Positions 27,427 to 36,662 of a stretch of DNA of 64,000 nt are shown piece after piece. Within the stretch, counting starts at the first letter, position 1. Each line of letters opens with the position of its first letter. A model generated the notes under the pieces. It had not been told where the DNA came from and searched no databases. It was given only the letters and a program-made list of their open reading frames with translations. This DNA is from Pontibacter arcticus. GTDB taxonomy: Bacteria; Bacteroidota; Bacteroidia; Cytophagales; Hymenobacteraceae. The DNA lies in the NCBI RefSeq assembly GCF_003284895.1, contig NZ_QMDV01000001.1, forward strand, positions 771,080 through 835,079, in the 5' to 3' direction. The position numbers and the translations under genes were made by a program.

Positions 27427-28872
27427 ATGGAATATATACATAATTATATAAACGGCCAGTTAATAGCTCCTGCAGCAGGGCAGTACATTCATAACTACAA
27501 CCCGGCTACTGGCGAAGTATATTCCCTGATACCGGATTCGGGTGAGCAGGATGTGGAACTGGCGGTACAAGCTGCACAGGCGGCTTTTCCGGCGTGGGCT
27601 AAAACGCCTGCCGAAAAACGCGGGCGTATTCTGATGAAGATAGCCGATCTGATCGAAGAAAACCTCGACCGCCTGGCTGAAGCTGAATCTTTGGACAACG
27701 GTAAACCACTAAAACTGGCCCAGACTGTAGATATACCACGTGCCAGCAGCAACATGCGTTTTTACGGTACGGCTATCCAGCATTTCGCTTCGGAAGCGCA
27801 TTACATGGAAGGTACCGATGCCATTAATTATACCGTGCGCCATCCGCATGGTGTGGTAGGCTGCATCTCGCCCTGGAACCTGCCTTTATACTTGTTTACC
27901 TGGAAAATTGCGCCTGCTCTGGCTGCCGGAAATTGCGTGGTCGCCAAGCCATCCGAAGTTACTCCCATGACCGCTTTTCTTCTTTCTGAAATTTGCATGG
28001 AAGCTGGTTTGCCTGCCGGTGTACTCAACATCGTGCATGGCTACGGACATAAAGTAGGCGCAGCACTTACAGCACACCCAAAGGTTCCGGTTATTTCGTT
28101 TACAGGTGGCACGGCCACGGGCAAAGCCATTGCTGCAACGGCTGCTCCGATGTTCAAGAAGTTATCGCTGGAGCTGGGCGGCAAGAACCCGAACATTATT
28201 TTTGCTGACTGCGATTTCAACAACGCACTTTATACTTCCATCCATTCGTCGTTTGCCAACCAGGGACAGATCTGTTTGTGTGGTTCGCGCATTTTTATCG
28301 AGCGCCCGCTGTACGAGAAGTTCCGGGATGCATTTGTAGCGAAAGTACAGGCCTTGACTGTTGGCGATCCGTTGGATGAGAACACGAAAATCGGCGCGCT
28401 GGTATCGGAACAACACATGCAGAAAGTGCTTTCTTACATTGAGCTGGCCAAACAGGAAGGCGGCACCATACTTACCGGCGGTGAGCAGATTAAAGTTGAA
28501 GGCCGTTGCGAGAACGGTTGGTTTGTAGCGCCCACCATCATCGAAGGCTTAACTTACAACTGCCGCACCAACACCGAAGAAATATTCGGCCCGGTAGTTA
28601 CGCTTATGCCTTTTGATACCGAAGAAGAGGTTATTCTGTACGCTAACTGCACCGATTACGGCCTTTCTGCTACTGTCTGGACACAAAACTTACAGCGCGC
28701 GCACCGTGTTTCGCATCAGCTGCATGTAGGCGTGGTTTGGGTTAACACCTGGCTTCTCCGCGATCTGCGTACGCCTTTCGGGGGCATGAAAAATTCGGGT
28801 GTTGGCCGCGAAGGTGGTTTTGAGACGCTGCGTTTCTTCACTGAGCCTCAGAATGTTTGCGTGAAGTTGTAA
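27427..28872 (+). CDS. Aldehyde dehydrogenase, probable 2-aminomuconate-6-semialdehyde dehydrogenase
   Basis: NAD+-dependent oxidation of an aldehyde to an acid. The 481-residue ALDH fold shows FTGGTATGKAI (cofactor), the general-base Glu in LELGGKNP, the catalytic Cys in NQGQICLCGSR and EEIFGPVVTLMPF. Its similarity to the hydroxymuconic/aminomuconic semialdehyde group and the nearby ACMSD and dioxygenase make 2-aminomuconate the likely product. The next step, 2-aminomuconate deaminase, is not seen in the window. It ends before repeat copy 3. Confidence 0.9.
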   Translation: MEYIHNYINGQLIAPAAGQYIHNYNPATGEVYSLIPDSGEQDVELAVQAAQAAFPAWAKTPAEKRGRILMKIADLIEENLDRLAEAESLDNGKPLKLAQTVDIPRASSNMRFYGTAIQHFASEAHYMEGTDAINYTVRHPHGVVGCISPWNLPLYLFTWKIAPALAAGNCVVAKPSEVTPMTAFLLSEICMEAGLPAGVLNIVHGYGHKVGAALTAHPKVPVISFTGGTATGKAIAATAAPMFKKLSLELGGKNPNIIFADCDFNNALYTSIHSSFANQGQICLCGSRIFIERPLYEKFRDAFVAKVQALTVGDPLDENTKIGALVSEQHMQKVLSYIELAKQEGGTILTGGEQIKVEGRCENGWFVAPTIIEGLTYNCRTNTEEIFGPVVTLMPFDTEEEVILYANCTDYGLSATVWTQNLQRAHRVSHQLHVGVVWVNTWLLRDLRTPFGGMKNSGVGREGGFETLRFFTEPQNVCVKL

Positions 28873-28930
28873 GTATACTATCTGAGTTTATACTTCAGAA
28901 CTGCTTGGCATTTAAAGGAAACGGTTGTGG

Positions 28931-29006
28931 TTGCCCTTGCTGCGTGTTTTCACCAGCAAGCACGAACAGGCTAACGTATGATTGTCGGTAAAAACACCAA
29001 CAAGGG
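28931..29006. repeat. Copy 3 of the ~80-bp stem-loop repeat
   Basis: Shares GCCCTTGCTGCGTGTTTTCA with the other copies, followed by CCAGCAAG. The right arm GGTAAAAACACCAACAAGGG pairs back with the left arm. Confidence 0.65.
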
Positions 29007-29107
29007 AAGTATACTTTACATATTTATCATGCGACATATTCATCTTATAAAGTATAGCACTCAATTCTATACTTTGCAGTTATAACAAAATCATACTTCC
29101 CAAACCA

Positions 29108-29143
29108 AAAAAGGCCTCCTGTATCTAATCAGGAGGCCTTTTT
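29108..29143. terminator. Bidirectional terminator between ALDH and DPP4 genes
   Basis: Stem 29108-29121 / 29130-29143 with a GGCCTCCTG core, an 8-nt loop and T/A tracts on both sides; serves two convergent genes. Confidence 0.85.
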
Positions 29144-29163
29144 ATAATTTTATACTTTGATTA

Positions 29164-31401
29164 TTACTGGTTCTTTTTAGTTGCCGGAGCATTTATCAGC
29201 TTGCGCTCTAAGAAGTCCGTCATCATATTAAAGCGGTGCAGGCTGGTAATGCCGCCGCCCACGCCGTGGTTACGGTTCGGGTAGTAGAAGCTTTCGAATT
29301 GCTTGTTGGCACTGATCAGCGCATCCTGCATCGCAACTGCGTTCTGGAAATGCACATTGTCATCGCCGGTGCCGTGGATCAGCAATAATTCGCCCTGCAA
29401 TTTATCAGCAAAGAAAAGCGGGGAGTTCTCATCATAACCTTTGGCATTATCCTGTGGTTTTTTCAGGAAGCGCTCGGTGTAGATGCTATCATAGTAACGC
29501 CAGTTGGTAACCGGCGCAACAGATATACCGGCAGCAAACACGCCTTCACCTTTGGTTAAGCCTAGCAATGCCATGTAACCGCCGAAACTGTGACCCCAAA
29601 TGCCGATGCGGTTCTTATCTACGTAATTTTGGGTGCCCAGCCATTTTGCAGCTTCTACCTGGTCTTCAATTTCATACTTGCCCAGGTCAGCGTATGTTAC
29701 TTTTTTGAAGGCCGCGCCGCGTGCGCCGGTACCCCGGTTATCTACGCTCACCACAATCATACCTTTATCGGCCAGCACCTGGTACCATAAATAGTTAGCA
29801 CCGCCCCAGCTATTAGTTACTGTCTGCGAACCCGGACCACCATAAACAAACATCAGCACCGGGTATTTTTTGTTCGGATCAAAGTCTGTTGGCTTTATCA
29901 TCCAGCCGTTCAATTGCGTGCCGTCGGCGGTTTTCATGTTAAAGAATTCCTGCTTGGCTATGTTATACTGCGCCAGTGTGCTTTTCAGTTTGGCGTTATC
30001 TTCCAGCACTTTTATCAGCTTACCATCTTTGGCCGTGTGTAAACTAACCGTTGCCGGCGTGTTGGCTGCAGAGTGGTAATCTAAGTAGTACTTAAAGTCG
30101 TTGCTCATGTTAATATTGTGCGTACCGGCTTTCTCAGTCAGTCGCTTTTTGTTTTTGCCTTTGCTGCTGATGCTGTACAGGTGGCGGTCGAGTGGCGATA
30201 CTTCGGTCGAGATAAAGTATAAACGGTCGTTTTTCTCATCAAAACCAGTGTAGCTGCTTACTTCCCAGTTGCCTTTTGTGATCTGGCGCACCAGTTTACC
30301 ATTCAGTTGGTACAGGTAAATATGGTTGAAACCGTCTTTCTCCGAAGTATGAATAAAGTGCTTGCCATCTTTCAGGTAAGTCAGGTCGTCGGTTACATCG
30401 ATGTAGGCTTTGTCGGTTTCTTTCAGTACTACATTTGCTTTGCCTGTGGTGGCGTTAGCATGCAGAATCTCGAGGGTATTTTGCAGGCGGTTCATTTTCT
30501 GGATCGAAAGCAGGTTGCTGTCGTTTGTCCATTTGATGCGCGGAATGTAGATGTCGGTTTCGTTGCCGGTATCCATTTTCACGGTTTTGCCATCGCCCAA
30601 AGTATAAACTGATACGGTTACAACCGAATTTGCTTCGCCTGCTTTCGGGTATTTGAACTTGTAATCCTGCGGATAAAGCTCACCCCACATCTGCATGTTG
30701 AACTCTGGTACTTTGGTCTCATCAAAGGTATAAAACGCTATTTTAGAACCATCCGGCGCCCAATGGAAGCCCTGCGCAAAGCTGAATTCTTCTTCGTAAA
30801 CCCAGTCAGAATAACCGTTGATGATGGAGTTGAATTTGCCTGTGTTAGTGATCTGCGTTTCTTTCATCGAGGCCAGATCCACAAAGAACATGTTGCCTTC
30901 GCGGGCGAAAGCTACGCGCTTGGCATCCGGCGAAAAAGTAGCGTACAGTTGCTTGCCGCCGTTGCTCAGTTTGGTGAGTTTCTTGGAAGCGATGTCGTAG
31001 ATGTAAAATTCTGCTTTGGAAGAACGGCGGTAGATCTGCTCAGTTTCTGTAGAGAACAACACCTTTTTTTCGTCTGAAGAGAAGGTATAGCCATCAAATT
31101 TAATGACTTTATCGCTGCCTTCGGGCTTCAGGTTCTCGCCTTCGATGATGGTGCTTACCGGCTGGCCGGTGGTTACATTATACTTTACAATATCGGTTAC
31201 TTTGTTTTTTTCGTCGGGTACCTGCGAGCTGTAAAACTGGCCGTCGTTCATCCAGTTTACGCCATACACCGACTGTGCCCTGAAGGTACCCTTCTGGTAA
31301 ATATCTTCGAGGGTTATGGCTTTTTTCTGCTGCGCCTGCGCCACAAACGCGAAGCATAAAAGTACGGCAGCTAAAAGCTTTGTCTTGAATTTGAAATACA
31401 T
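29164..31401 (-). CDS. Prolyl dipeptidyl-peptidase IV (family S9B)
   Basis: Exported serine peptidase releasing N-terminal X-Pro or X-Ala dipeptides. A 745-residue protein with signal peptide ending FVAQAQ, an eight-bladed propeller domain (DPPIV_N) to about residue 480, and an alpha/beta-hydrolase domain. The catalytic Ser lies in GHSFGG at about residue 605, Asp in HGTGDDNVHF and His in NRNHGV near residue 712. The propeller motif YSDWVYEEEF contains the double Glu that anchors the substrate N-terminus in true DPP4, favouring dipeptidase over oligopeptidase function. Confidence 0.92.
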   Translation of the reverse strand: MYFKFKTKLLAAVLLCFAFVAQAQQKKAITLEDIYQKGTFRAQSVYGVNWMNDGQFYSSQVPDEKNKVTDIVKYNVTTGQPVSTIIEGENLKPEGSDKVIKFDGYTFSSDEKKVLFSTETEQIYRRSSKAEFYIYDIASKKLTKLSNGGKQLYATFSPDAKRVAFAREGNMFFVDLASMKETQITNTGKFNSIINGYSDWVYEEEFSFAQGFHWAPDGSKIAFYTFDETKVPEFNMQMWGELYPQDYKFKYPKAGEANSVVTVSVYTLGDGKTVKMDTGNETDIYIPRIKWTNDSNLLSIQKMNRLQNTLEILHANATTGKANVVLKETDKAYIDVTDDLTYLKDGKHFIHTSEKDGFNHIYLYQLNGKLVRQITKGNWEVSSYTGFDEKNDRLYFISTEVSPLDRHLYSISSKGKNKKRLTEKAGTHNINMSNDFKYYLDYHSAANTPATVSLHTAKDGKLIKVLEDNAKLKSTLAQYNIAKQEFFNMKTADGTQLNGWMIKPTDFDPNKKYPVLMFVYGGPGSQTVTNSWGGANYLWYQVLADKGMIVVSVDNRGTGARGAAFKKVTYADLGKYEIEDQVEAAKWLGTQNYVDKNRIGIWGHSFGGYMALLGLTKGEGVFAAGISVAPVTNWRYYDSIYTERFLKKPQDNAKGYDENSPLFFADKLQGELLLIHGTGDDNVHFQNAVAMQDALISANKQFESFYYPNRNHGVGGGITSLHRFNMMTDFLERKLINAPATKKNQ

Positions 31402-31514
31402 ATAGTTTTGATAGATTAGTTAGCTTCCTTAAAGTTATCAGAATAATATTGTTTCGCCATAGATTATGGTTAAAACCATACTTTTGAACAGCTGCCGTTA
31501 TACTTTGTAAAGCA

Positions 31515-31550
31515 AAAGAGCGGCAGCTTCTTCTGAAACTGCCGCTCTTT
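31515..31550 (-). terminator. Hairpin terminator after the FadL-like gene
   Basis: A 12-bp perfect stem (31515-31526 / 31539-31550), AAAGAGCGGCAG, and a T-rich tail on the minus strand. Confidence 0.75.
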
Positions 31551-31571
31551 CTGAAGTATAAAAACCTGGTT

Positions 31572-33146
31572 CTAGAAATTAAAACCAAATGTTACCGCTA
31601 CTTTATTCTGCTTCTGATCCAGGCCGATTACGGGCTCGCCGCCACCGCCGCTGAACGTGTAAGGGGAGTATAAACTCTCGCCTTTGCTGCTTACAAATGC
31701 TGCATCCAGGTAATAATTCTGTAAACGGATACCAGCTCCTAAACTGTAGCTGGTTACTTTTCCATCAAAATTAGCGTTGCGGTACGGGTCTCCGTTAACC
31801 GCATAACCAGCCCTGAAACGGAATACATCGTAACGGCCTTCCGCACCTAAACTATAGTTGATGGCTGATTTGGAAGTGCTGGAAACGGCATTGTTTACAT
31901 CATCAAAATAGTCGCTTTCAGAAACAAACTCATCGTCCTGCTCCCTGAATTTGGCTTTGCTGTAATTTACATACCCGATATCTGCCGTGATAAAACCATA
32001 CTTGCTTACGAACACAGCCACACCCCCATTTGCCCTGAACGGAGTAGTTAAGTTGTAAGTAAACTGGCCTGGTAACATCACTTCTGTAATGGTTTCCGGT
32101 GAGTTGGTAGCCGGGTTTAACGTTGTAGCAGTTAGTGAAGTCTGGTAATCGTCGGTGAAAGTATAAGCTGTTGGCGTTTGTATACTTACCCCGATCCGTA
32201 ACGCATCTATCGGCCTTGCGATAACACCCACTCTCAGGTTTATACCTGTACCCCGCGATGTAAACTCATCGCGTAAGCTCAGATTATACTGGCCTTGCAA
32301 CCCCGGATTGCCATTTGCATCAAACGTAGCTACGTAATTTCCGCTTTCTGAAAACAGATTTTCCTGCTTAAAATAGCTGGTTACAACGCCTACCGATGCG
32401 CCCAAGTATAACCTGTCTTTATAACTGGTCCCAACACCAAAATCATACTGGTTCTGTGAGCCTCTGCGCTTTATTTGTTCCTGTTGTTCGCTGATACCAG
32501 TAGTATACAATGGTTCTGCATACTGGCCTTGTGCATCTTCAAAAACATCGATCAGGTAAGTGCCATAGGCCAGGCCTTCGTAAGTGGTAAAGCCGCTGTC
32601 AAATTCATCGTCCAGGCTTCGGCCCAGTGTTTCGTTTGCTCCTAAAAGTCGTCTGTTGTTAGCCCGGTCGGCAAAATAATCAACTATCGTATTGGGTGCC
32701 TGGGATCTGTTCTGATAACTGACCTGCTGATTAAAATTATTGATCTGGCTCAGACTGACACCGAACGTAACACCGCGCCAATCACTTGGATCATCATCGC
32801 CTTTACGGTTACTCAATACAAAACCGGCACTCGGAATAGCCAGTGTATTACGATCAGTAGAAAATTTACCTGCTCCGGTGCTGGCATCTGTTGTACCAAA
32901 CTGTATGGCTGGTGTAAAGCTTGCTTCTGATCTGCGGAACATGCCTAAACCGGCTGGGTTTGCATTCATAGCTGAGATATCGGCGCCTAATGCTGTTTGC
33001 GTGCCTCCCATCCCAAGTATACGTGCCGAACCTGTAATACCTAACCGGGAATAACGCAGGGCATCAACTTCGGATTGGGCAAAAGCTGTTCCGCTCCAGC
33101 CTAGCAATAGCGCCAGGCTGGCCGAAAGTATCTTCTTATTTATCAT
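31572..33146 (-). CDS. OmpP1/FadL-family outer-membrane transport protein
   Basis: Outer-membrane channel for hydrophobic compounds. The 524-residue protein has a signal peptide ending GTAFA, then the FadL-type N-terminal segment (SARILGMGGTQTALGADISAMNANPAGLG), which in this family includes a conserved NPAG motif. It ends KVAVTFGFNF with terminal Phe. It is 21 bp downstream of a lipoprotein gene in the same orientation and is likely co-transcribed with it. The substrate is unknown; no fatty-acid genes are nearby. Confidence 0.88.
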   Translation of the reverse strand: MINKKILSASLALLLGWSGTAFAQSEVDALRYSRLGITGSARILGMGGTQTALGADISAMNANPAGLGMFRRSEASFTPAIQFGTTDASTGAGKFSTDRNTLAIPSAGFVLSNRKGDDDPSDWRGVTFGVSLSQINNFNQQVSYQNRSQAPNTIVDYFADRANNRRLLGANETLGRSLDDEFDSGFTTYEGLAYGTYLIDVFEDAQGQYAEPLYTTGISEQQEQIKRRGSQNQYDFGVGTSYKDRLYLGASVGVVTSYFKQENLFSESGNYVATFDANGNPGLQGQYNLSLRDEFTSRGTGINLRVGVIARPIDALRIGVSIQTPTAYTFTDDYQTSLTATTLNPATNSPETITEVMLPGQFTYNLTTPFRANGGVAVFVSKYGFITADIGYVNYSKAKFREQDDEFVSESDYFDDVNNAVSSTSKSAINYSLGAEGRYDVFRFRAGYAVNGDPYRNANFDGKVTSYSLGAGIRLQNYYLDAAFVSSKGESLYSPYTFSGGGGEPVIGLDQKQNKVAVTFGFNF

Positions 33147-33167
33147 GTGGATTTTGCGGATTTACTG

Positions 33168-34331
33168 TTAATTTCCTCTGCGTGGTCTGCCGCCGCCACT
33201 GCTACCAGAGTTGCTGTTGTTACTTGGAGAGTAACTCGGGCTGCTGTCCGAACGGCTAGGTCTGCTTTCGTAGCTTCTGCTTGGCTGGCTTTCCTGTGTT
33301 CTGATCTGGCGTTGCGGCTGCTCATAGCGTGGCTGGCTTGGCACACTGCTCTCTTGGCGGCGGGTTCTTCTGGTTTCGCGTGCAGGTGCAGGTGTAGTGC
33401 TGCGTTGCTCCTGTGGCTGTACACTTGGCTGCTGCTCATTTACCGAACGCCCCTGGCGGCTACGCGAATCATAGGTTCCGTTTCTGCTTGGCCTTGCCGG
33501 CAGCGATTCTTTTCCAACATTTTCGGATGGCGTTACAATTTGTTGCGTCCGGCTTCTGCCGCCACGTTCCGGTCTGCCTCTATCGCCTGCCTGTATGGCT
33601 TCGGTACGTTCAGTGCGGGTGCGGTTTGTATTTCTGTCAGATGCTACTGTTCCACCTCGTGTATCGCGTGGGCCATACTGTACACGGCGTTGCTGGCCAT
33701 ACACAATCGGGGCATCGTAATAAAAGTTGTTTCTTCTGTAGTACGGGTTGCCACTGTAAAATCCATCATAGAAACCTCTGTAATACCCGTTGTAAAAATT
33801 GTTATGCGGATACCAGGAACTGTAATATGGATTTCGGCCCCAACCCATGTTGTACCCTATGTTAATAGATAAACCGCTTCCCCAATAGCCTCTGCGGCCA
33901 TATGGATTATAAAAGAATGAATCGCCATAAAAAGGATCGTAGAACGGATCGTTGTAGAAATAGCTGTAACGGCTGCTGTAGCTTGGCACATAATTTCTGC
34001 CCCAACTTGGGTCTACGTACGAGTAATTTGGCTGATACCAGTTATCGCGGGCATCATAGGTTCTGCCATCGTAATATTCATCGCCGCTGTAGTTTTGCGT
34101 TATAACCTGGCTGTCGTCATATTCTGGATTGGCGTATTGTGTTTCCTGATTTTGCTCAGCCTGGTATTGCTGCTCATCTGCCTGCACTTCAGGCTGGATA
34201 AAGACAGTTTTATCAGCTTTGCTGTAATACATATCATCGTACTCCGTGGATTGCATAGCCGTTGGAGTGGCGCATCCTGCTGCCAGTAAAGCCAGCATAG
34301 GAGCTATGGTATAGGTTAATATATTTTTCAT
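33168..34331 (-). CDS. Tyr-rich and Arg/Ser/Gln-rich low-complexity lipoprotein
   Basis: A 387-residue predicted lipoprotein (lipobox LAAGC). The middle (about residues 85-220) is extremely rich in Tyr, Asn, Gly and Phe (NPYYSSWYPHNNFYNGYYRG is typical). The C-terminal ~170 residues are disordered, strongly basic and rich in Arg, Ser, Gln and Pro (RPERGGRSRTQQ; SSGGGRPRRGN). No enzymatic domain is seen. It is transcribed just ahead of the FadL-type porin gene. A surface or periplasmic scaffold is a guess. The opposite strand also shows a long frame, produced by the repetitive composition. Confidence 0.7.
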   Translation of the reverse strand: MKNILTYTIAPMLALLAAGCATPTAMQSTEYDDMYYSKADKTVFIQPEVQADEQQYQAEQNQETQYANPEYDDSQVITQNYSGDEYYDGRTYDARDNWYQPNYSYVDPSWGRNYVPSYSSRYSYFYNDPFYDPFYGDSFFYNPYGRRGYWGSGLSINIGYNMGWGRNPYYSSWYPHNNFYNGYYRGFYDGFYSGNPYYRRNNFYYDAPIVYGQQRRVQYGPRDTRGGTVASDRNTNRTRTERTEAIQAGDRGRPERGGRSRTQQIVTPSENVGKESLPARPSRNGTYDSRSRQGRSVNEQQPSVQPQEQRSTTPAPARETRRTRRQESSVPSQPRYEQPQRQIRTQESQPSRSYESRPSRSDSSPSYSPSNNSNSGSSGGGRPRRGN

Positions 34332-34524
34332 GGGCTTCCTGGTAAAGATTGGTAAAATGCTCCTCTATCAAAGATAAAAACACAATAGCGCAAAACCTTA
34401 TTAATAGTATAATATATTAACGTAATTTTGAGGCGGATTGATGTGTCTTCTTATTATTTTGAAGTTGCAAATATTATTCCAAAAACAAGGGTAAGTAGCA
34501 TTATACAATAACAAATATTTAAAC

Positions 34525-36003
34525 ATGAGCAAAGGGTTGCCAAAACGAAGCGAAGATTACTCTTCGTGGTACAACGAGCTGGTAAAAAAAGCAGGCTTAG
34601 CCGAAAATTCAGCGGTGCGCGGCTGTATGGTTATCAAGCCATACGGTTATGCCATCTGGGAAAAAATGCAGCGTGTGCTGGATGATATGTTCAAGGCCAC
34701 CGGCCACTCCAATGCCTATTTCCCGCTGTTTGTGCCCAAGAGCTTATTTGAAGCCGAAGAGCAGAACGCCGAAGGTTTTGCAAAGGAATGTGCCGTTGTA
34801 ACCCATTACCGTTTACAATCCGACCCGGACAAGCCAGGGAAACTGCGCGTTGACCCAAATGCTAAACTAGAAGAAGAGCTAATTGTTCGGCCAACTTCGG
34901 AAGCCATTATCTGGAGCACCTACAAAGGCTGGATCCAAAGCTACCGCGACCTACCTATACTGGTAAACCAGTGGGCTAACGTAGTACGCTGGGAAATGCG
35001 CACGCGCCTGTTTTTAAGAACTGCTGAGTTTTTATGGCAGGAAGGCCACACGGCCCACGCAACTTCCGAAGAGGCTATCGCTGAAACAAAACAGATGCTG
35101 GAAGTATATGCTACGTTTGCAGAGCAATACATTGCCCTGCCGGTTATACGCGGTGTAAAAACGCAAAACGAACGCTTTGCCGGTGCCCTGGACACCTACT
35201 GTATCGAAGGCCTGATGCAGGACGGAAAAGCGTTGCAAGCGGGTACTTCGCACTTTTTAGGGCAGAACTTTGCCAAAGCATTTGATGTAAAATTCGCGAC
35301 GAAAGACGGCGGACTGGAACACGTTTGGGGCACCTCGTGGGGCGTGAGCACGCGTTTAATGGGTGCGCTAGTAATGGCACATTCAGACGACGAAGGCTTG
35401 GTACTTCCTCCGAAGCTCGCACCGATTCAAGTTGTAATCGTGCCGATATACAAGGGCGAAGAGCAACTGGCCCAGATCAGCGAAAAAGTACTGCAACTCA
35501 AAAAAGAGCTCGAAGCCAAAGGCATCAGCGTGAAGTTTGATGACCGTGATAGCGAACGCCCGGGCTTTAAATTTGCTGAATGGGAGCTGAAAGGCGTACC
35601 AGTACGCATCGCCATCGGTGGCCGCGACCTTGAAAACGGTACCGCCGAAGTAGCCCGTCGTGATACAAAAGAGAAAAGCACGCAGCAGTTTGCCGAGCTT
35701 GGCACTTACCTGCCAGCGCTGTTAGACGAGATCCAGGAAAATATTTACAGCAGAGCGCTTAACTACCGTGCCGAGCATACCACCAAAGTAGACAGCTACG
35801 AAGAGTTCAAAAACGTACTTGAAAACAAAGGTGGTTTTGTACTGGCGCACTGGGATGGCACTCCAGAAACCGAGGAGCGCATTAAGGAAGAAACAAAAGC
35901 GACCATCCGTTGCATTGCCCTGGATACACCTGCAGAAGATGGCGTAGATATGCTGACCGGCAAGCCAAGCAAGCAACGCGTATACTTTGCCAAGGCTTAT
36001 TAA
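34525..36003 (+). CDS. proS: Prolyl-tRNA synthetase (archaeal/eukaryal type)
   Basis: Class IIa synthetase charging tRNA-Pro. The 492-residue form lacks the bacterial INS editing domain and matches the type-3 ProRS common in Bacteroidota. Motifs include [24 protein letters not shown], the motif 2 region [23 protein letters not shown] and [16 protein letters not shown]. The anticodon-binding domain starts near residue 300 ([14 protein letters not shown]). The C-terminal extension ends in YFAKAY. It is divergent from the lipoprotein gene and has its own terminator. Confidence 0.96.
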   Translation: MSKGLPKRSEDYSSWYNELVKKAGLAENSAVRGCMVIKPYGYAIWEKMQRVLDDMFKATGHSNAYFPLFVPKSLFEAEEQNAEGFAKECAVVTHYRLQSDPDKPGKLRVDPNAKLEEELIVRPTSEAIIWSTYKGWIQSYRDLPILVNQWANVVRWEMRTRLFLRTAEFLWQEGHTAHATSEEAIAETKQMLEVYATFAEQYIALPVIRGVKTQNERFAGALDTYCIEGLMQDGKALQAGTSHFLGQNFAKAFDVKFATKDGGLEHVWGTSWGVSTRLMGALVMAHSDDEGLVLPPKLAPIQVVIVPIYKGEEQLAQISEKVLQLKKELEAKGISVKFDDRDSERPGFKFAEWELKGVPVRIAIGGRDLENGTAEVARRDTKEKSTQQFAELGTYLPALLDEIQENIYSRALNYRAEHTTKVDSYEEFKNVLENKGGFVLAHWDGTPETEERIKEETKATIRCIALDTPAEDGVDMLTGKPSKQRVYFAKAY

Positions 36004-36048
36004 GACAGTTATTCCCTGCTGATCAATAAGCAGTAATTTATACTGTGG

Positions 36049-36084
36049 AGCGTCACTTTCTATTCAGAAAGTGGCGCTTTTTTT
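36049..36084 (+). terminator. Intrinsic terminator after proS
   Basis: A 12-bp stem (36049-36060 / 36067-36078, one G-U pair) and a T6 tract. Confidence 0.85.
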
Positions 36085-36178
36085 ATACTTCACTTTTGCT
36101 TCTCCGGATATAAAACGTGCTTTCAGGCTTATACTTCACATAAAAAATACTATATTTACCTATAACGCCTTGTAACCT

Positions 36179-36652
36179 ATGCTACTCGACTGGATAACTG
36201 TTATGCTACTGATCGCTATCGGGCTTGTGCTGATTGTGGTAGAATTAATTTTTGTACCAGGCACTACCTTTGTCGGCATCATCGGGTTTATACTTACTGC
36301 AGTTGGTATCTGGCTAGGTTATTCCTCTTTGGGCAATACGGTGGGGCATGTTATACTTGGTTCGTCGGTGCTGGTAGGCGTGGTGTCTGTTTTTTATAGT
36401 TTCCGGAGCAATGCTTGGTCCAGGTTCGCGCTGAAAGACCAGATAAACAGCCGCGTGAACGACGAATACAAACACGAGCTTTTCGAAGGCGAAACAGGCC
36501 TAACCATTTCAGCACTCCGCCCAGCGGGCACGGCCGTTTTCAGGGAGCGCCAGCACGAAGTACACACCAGCGGTGAGTTTGTAGACGCCAACACACAAGT
36601 ACGCATCATCAAAATAGAACAAAATAGAATTATTGTAGAAGAAATAAGTTAA
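36179..36652 (+). CDS. NfeD-like membrane protein
   Basis: A 157-residue protein with three transmembrane helices (residues 5-25, 32-50 and 55-75) and a C-terminal OB-fold domain with [18 protein letters not shown] typical of NfeD. NfeD proteins are encoded with flotillin-like proteins and are thought to act with them in membrane organisation. The floA gene begins 10 bp after this stop, confirming the classic pair. It is a short NfeD without the serine-protease ClpP-like domain. Confidence 0.9.
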   Translation: MLLDWITVMLLIAIGLVLIVVELIFVPGTTFVGIIGFILTAVGIWLGYSSLGNTVGHVILGSSVLVGVVSVFYSFRSNAWSRFALKDQINSRVNDEYKHELFEGETGLTISALRPAGTAVFRERQHEVHTSGEFVDANTQVRIIKIEQNRIIVEEIS

Positions 36653-36662
36653 ACCCCCACAA

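Noticed and set aside
7565..29006. CRISPR array from the three similar repeats
   Set aside because: The copies are 7-14 kb apart, have no regular spacers and no cas genes are present.
33147..33872. 241-residue plus-strand frame over the lipoprotein gene
   Set aside because: Produced by the repetitive Arg/Ser/Tyr composition of the gene on the other strand; no start context or domain.
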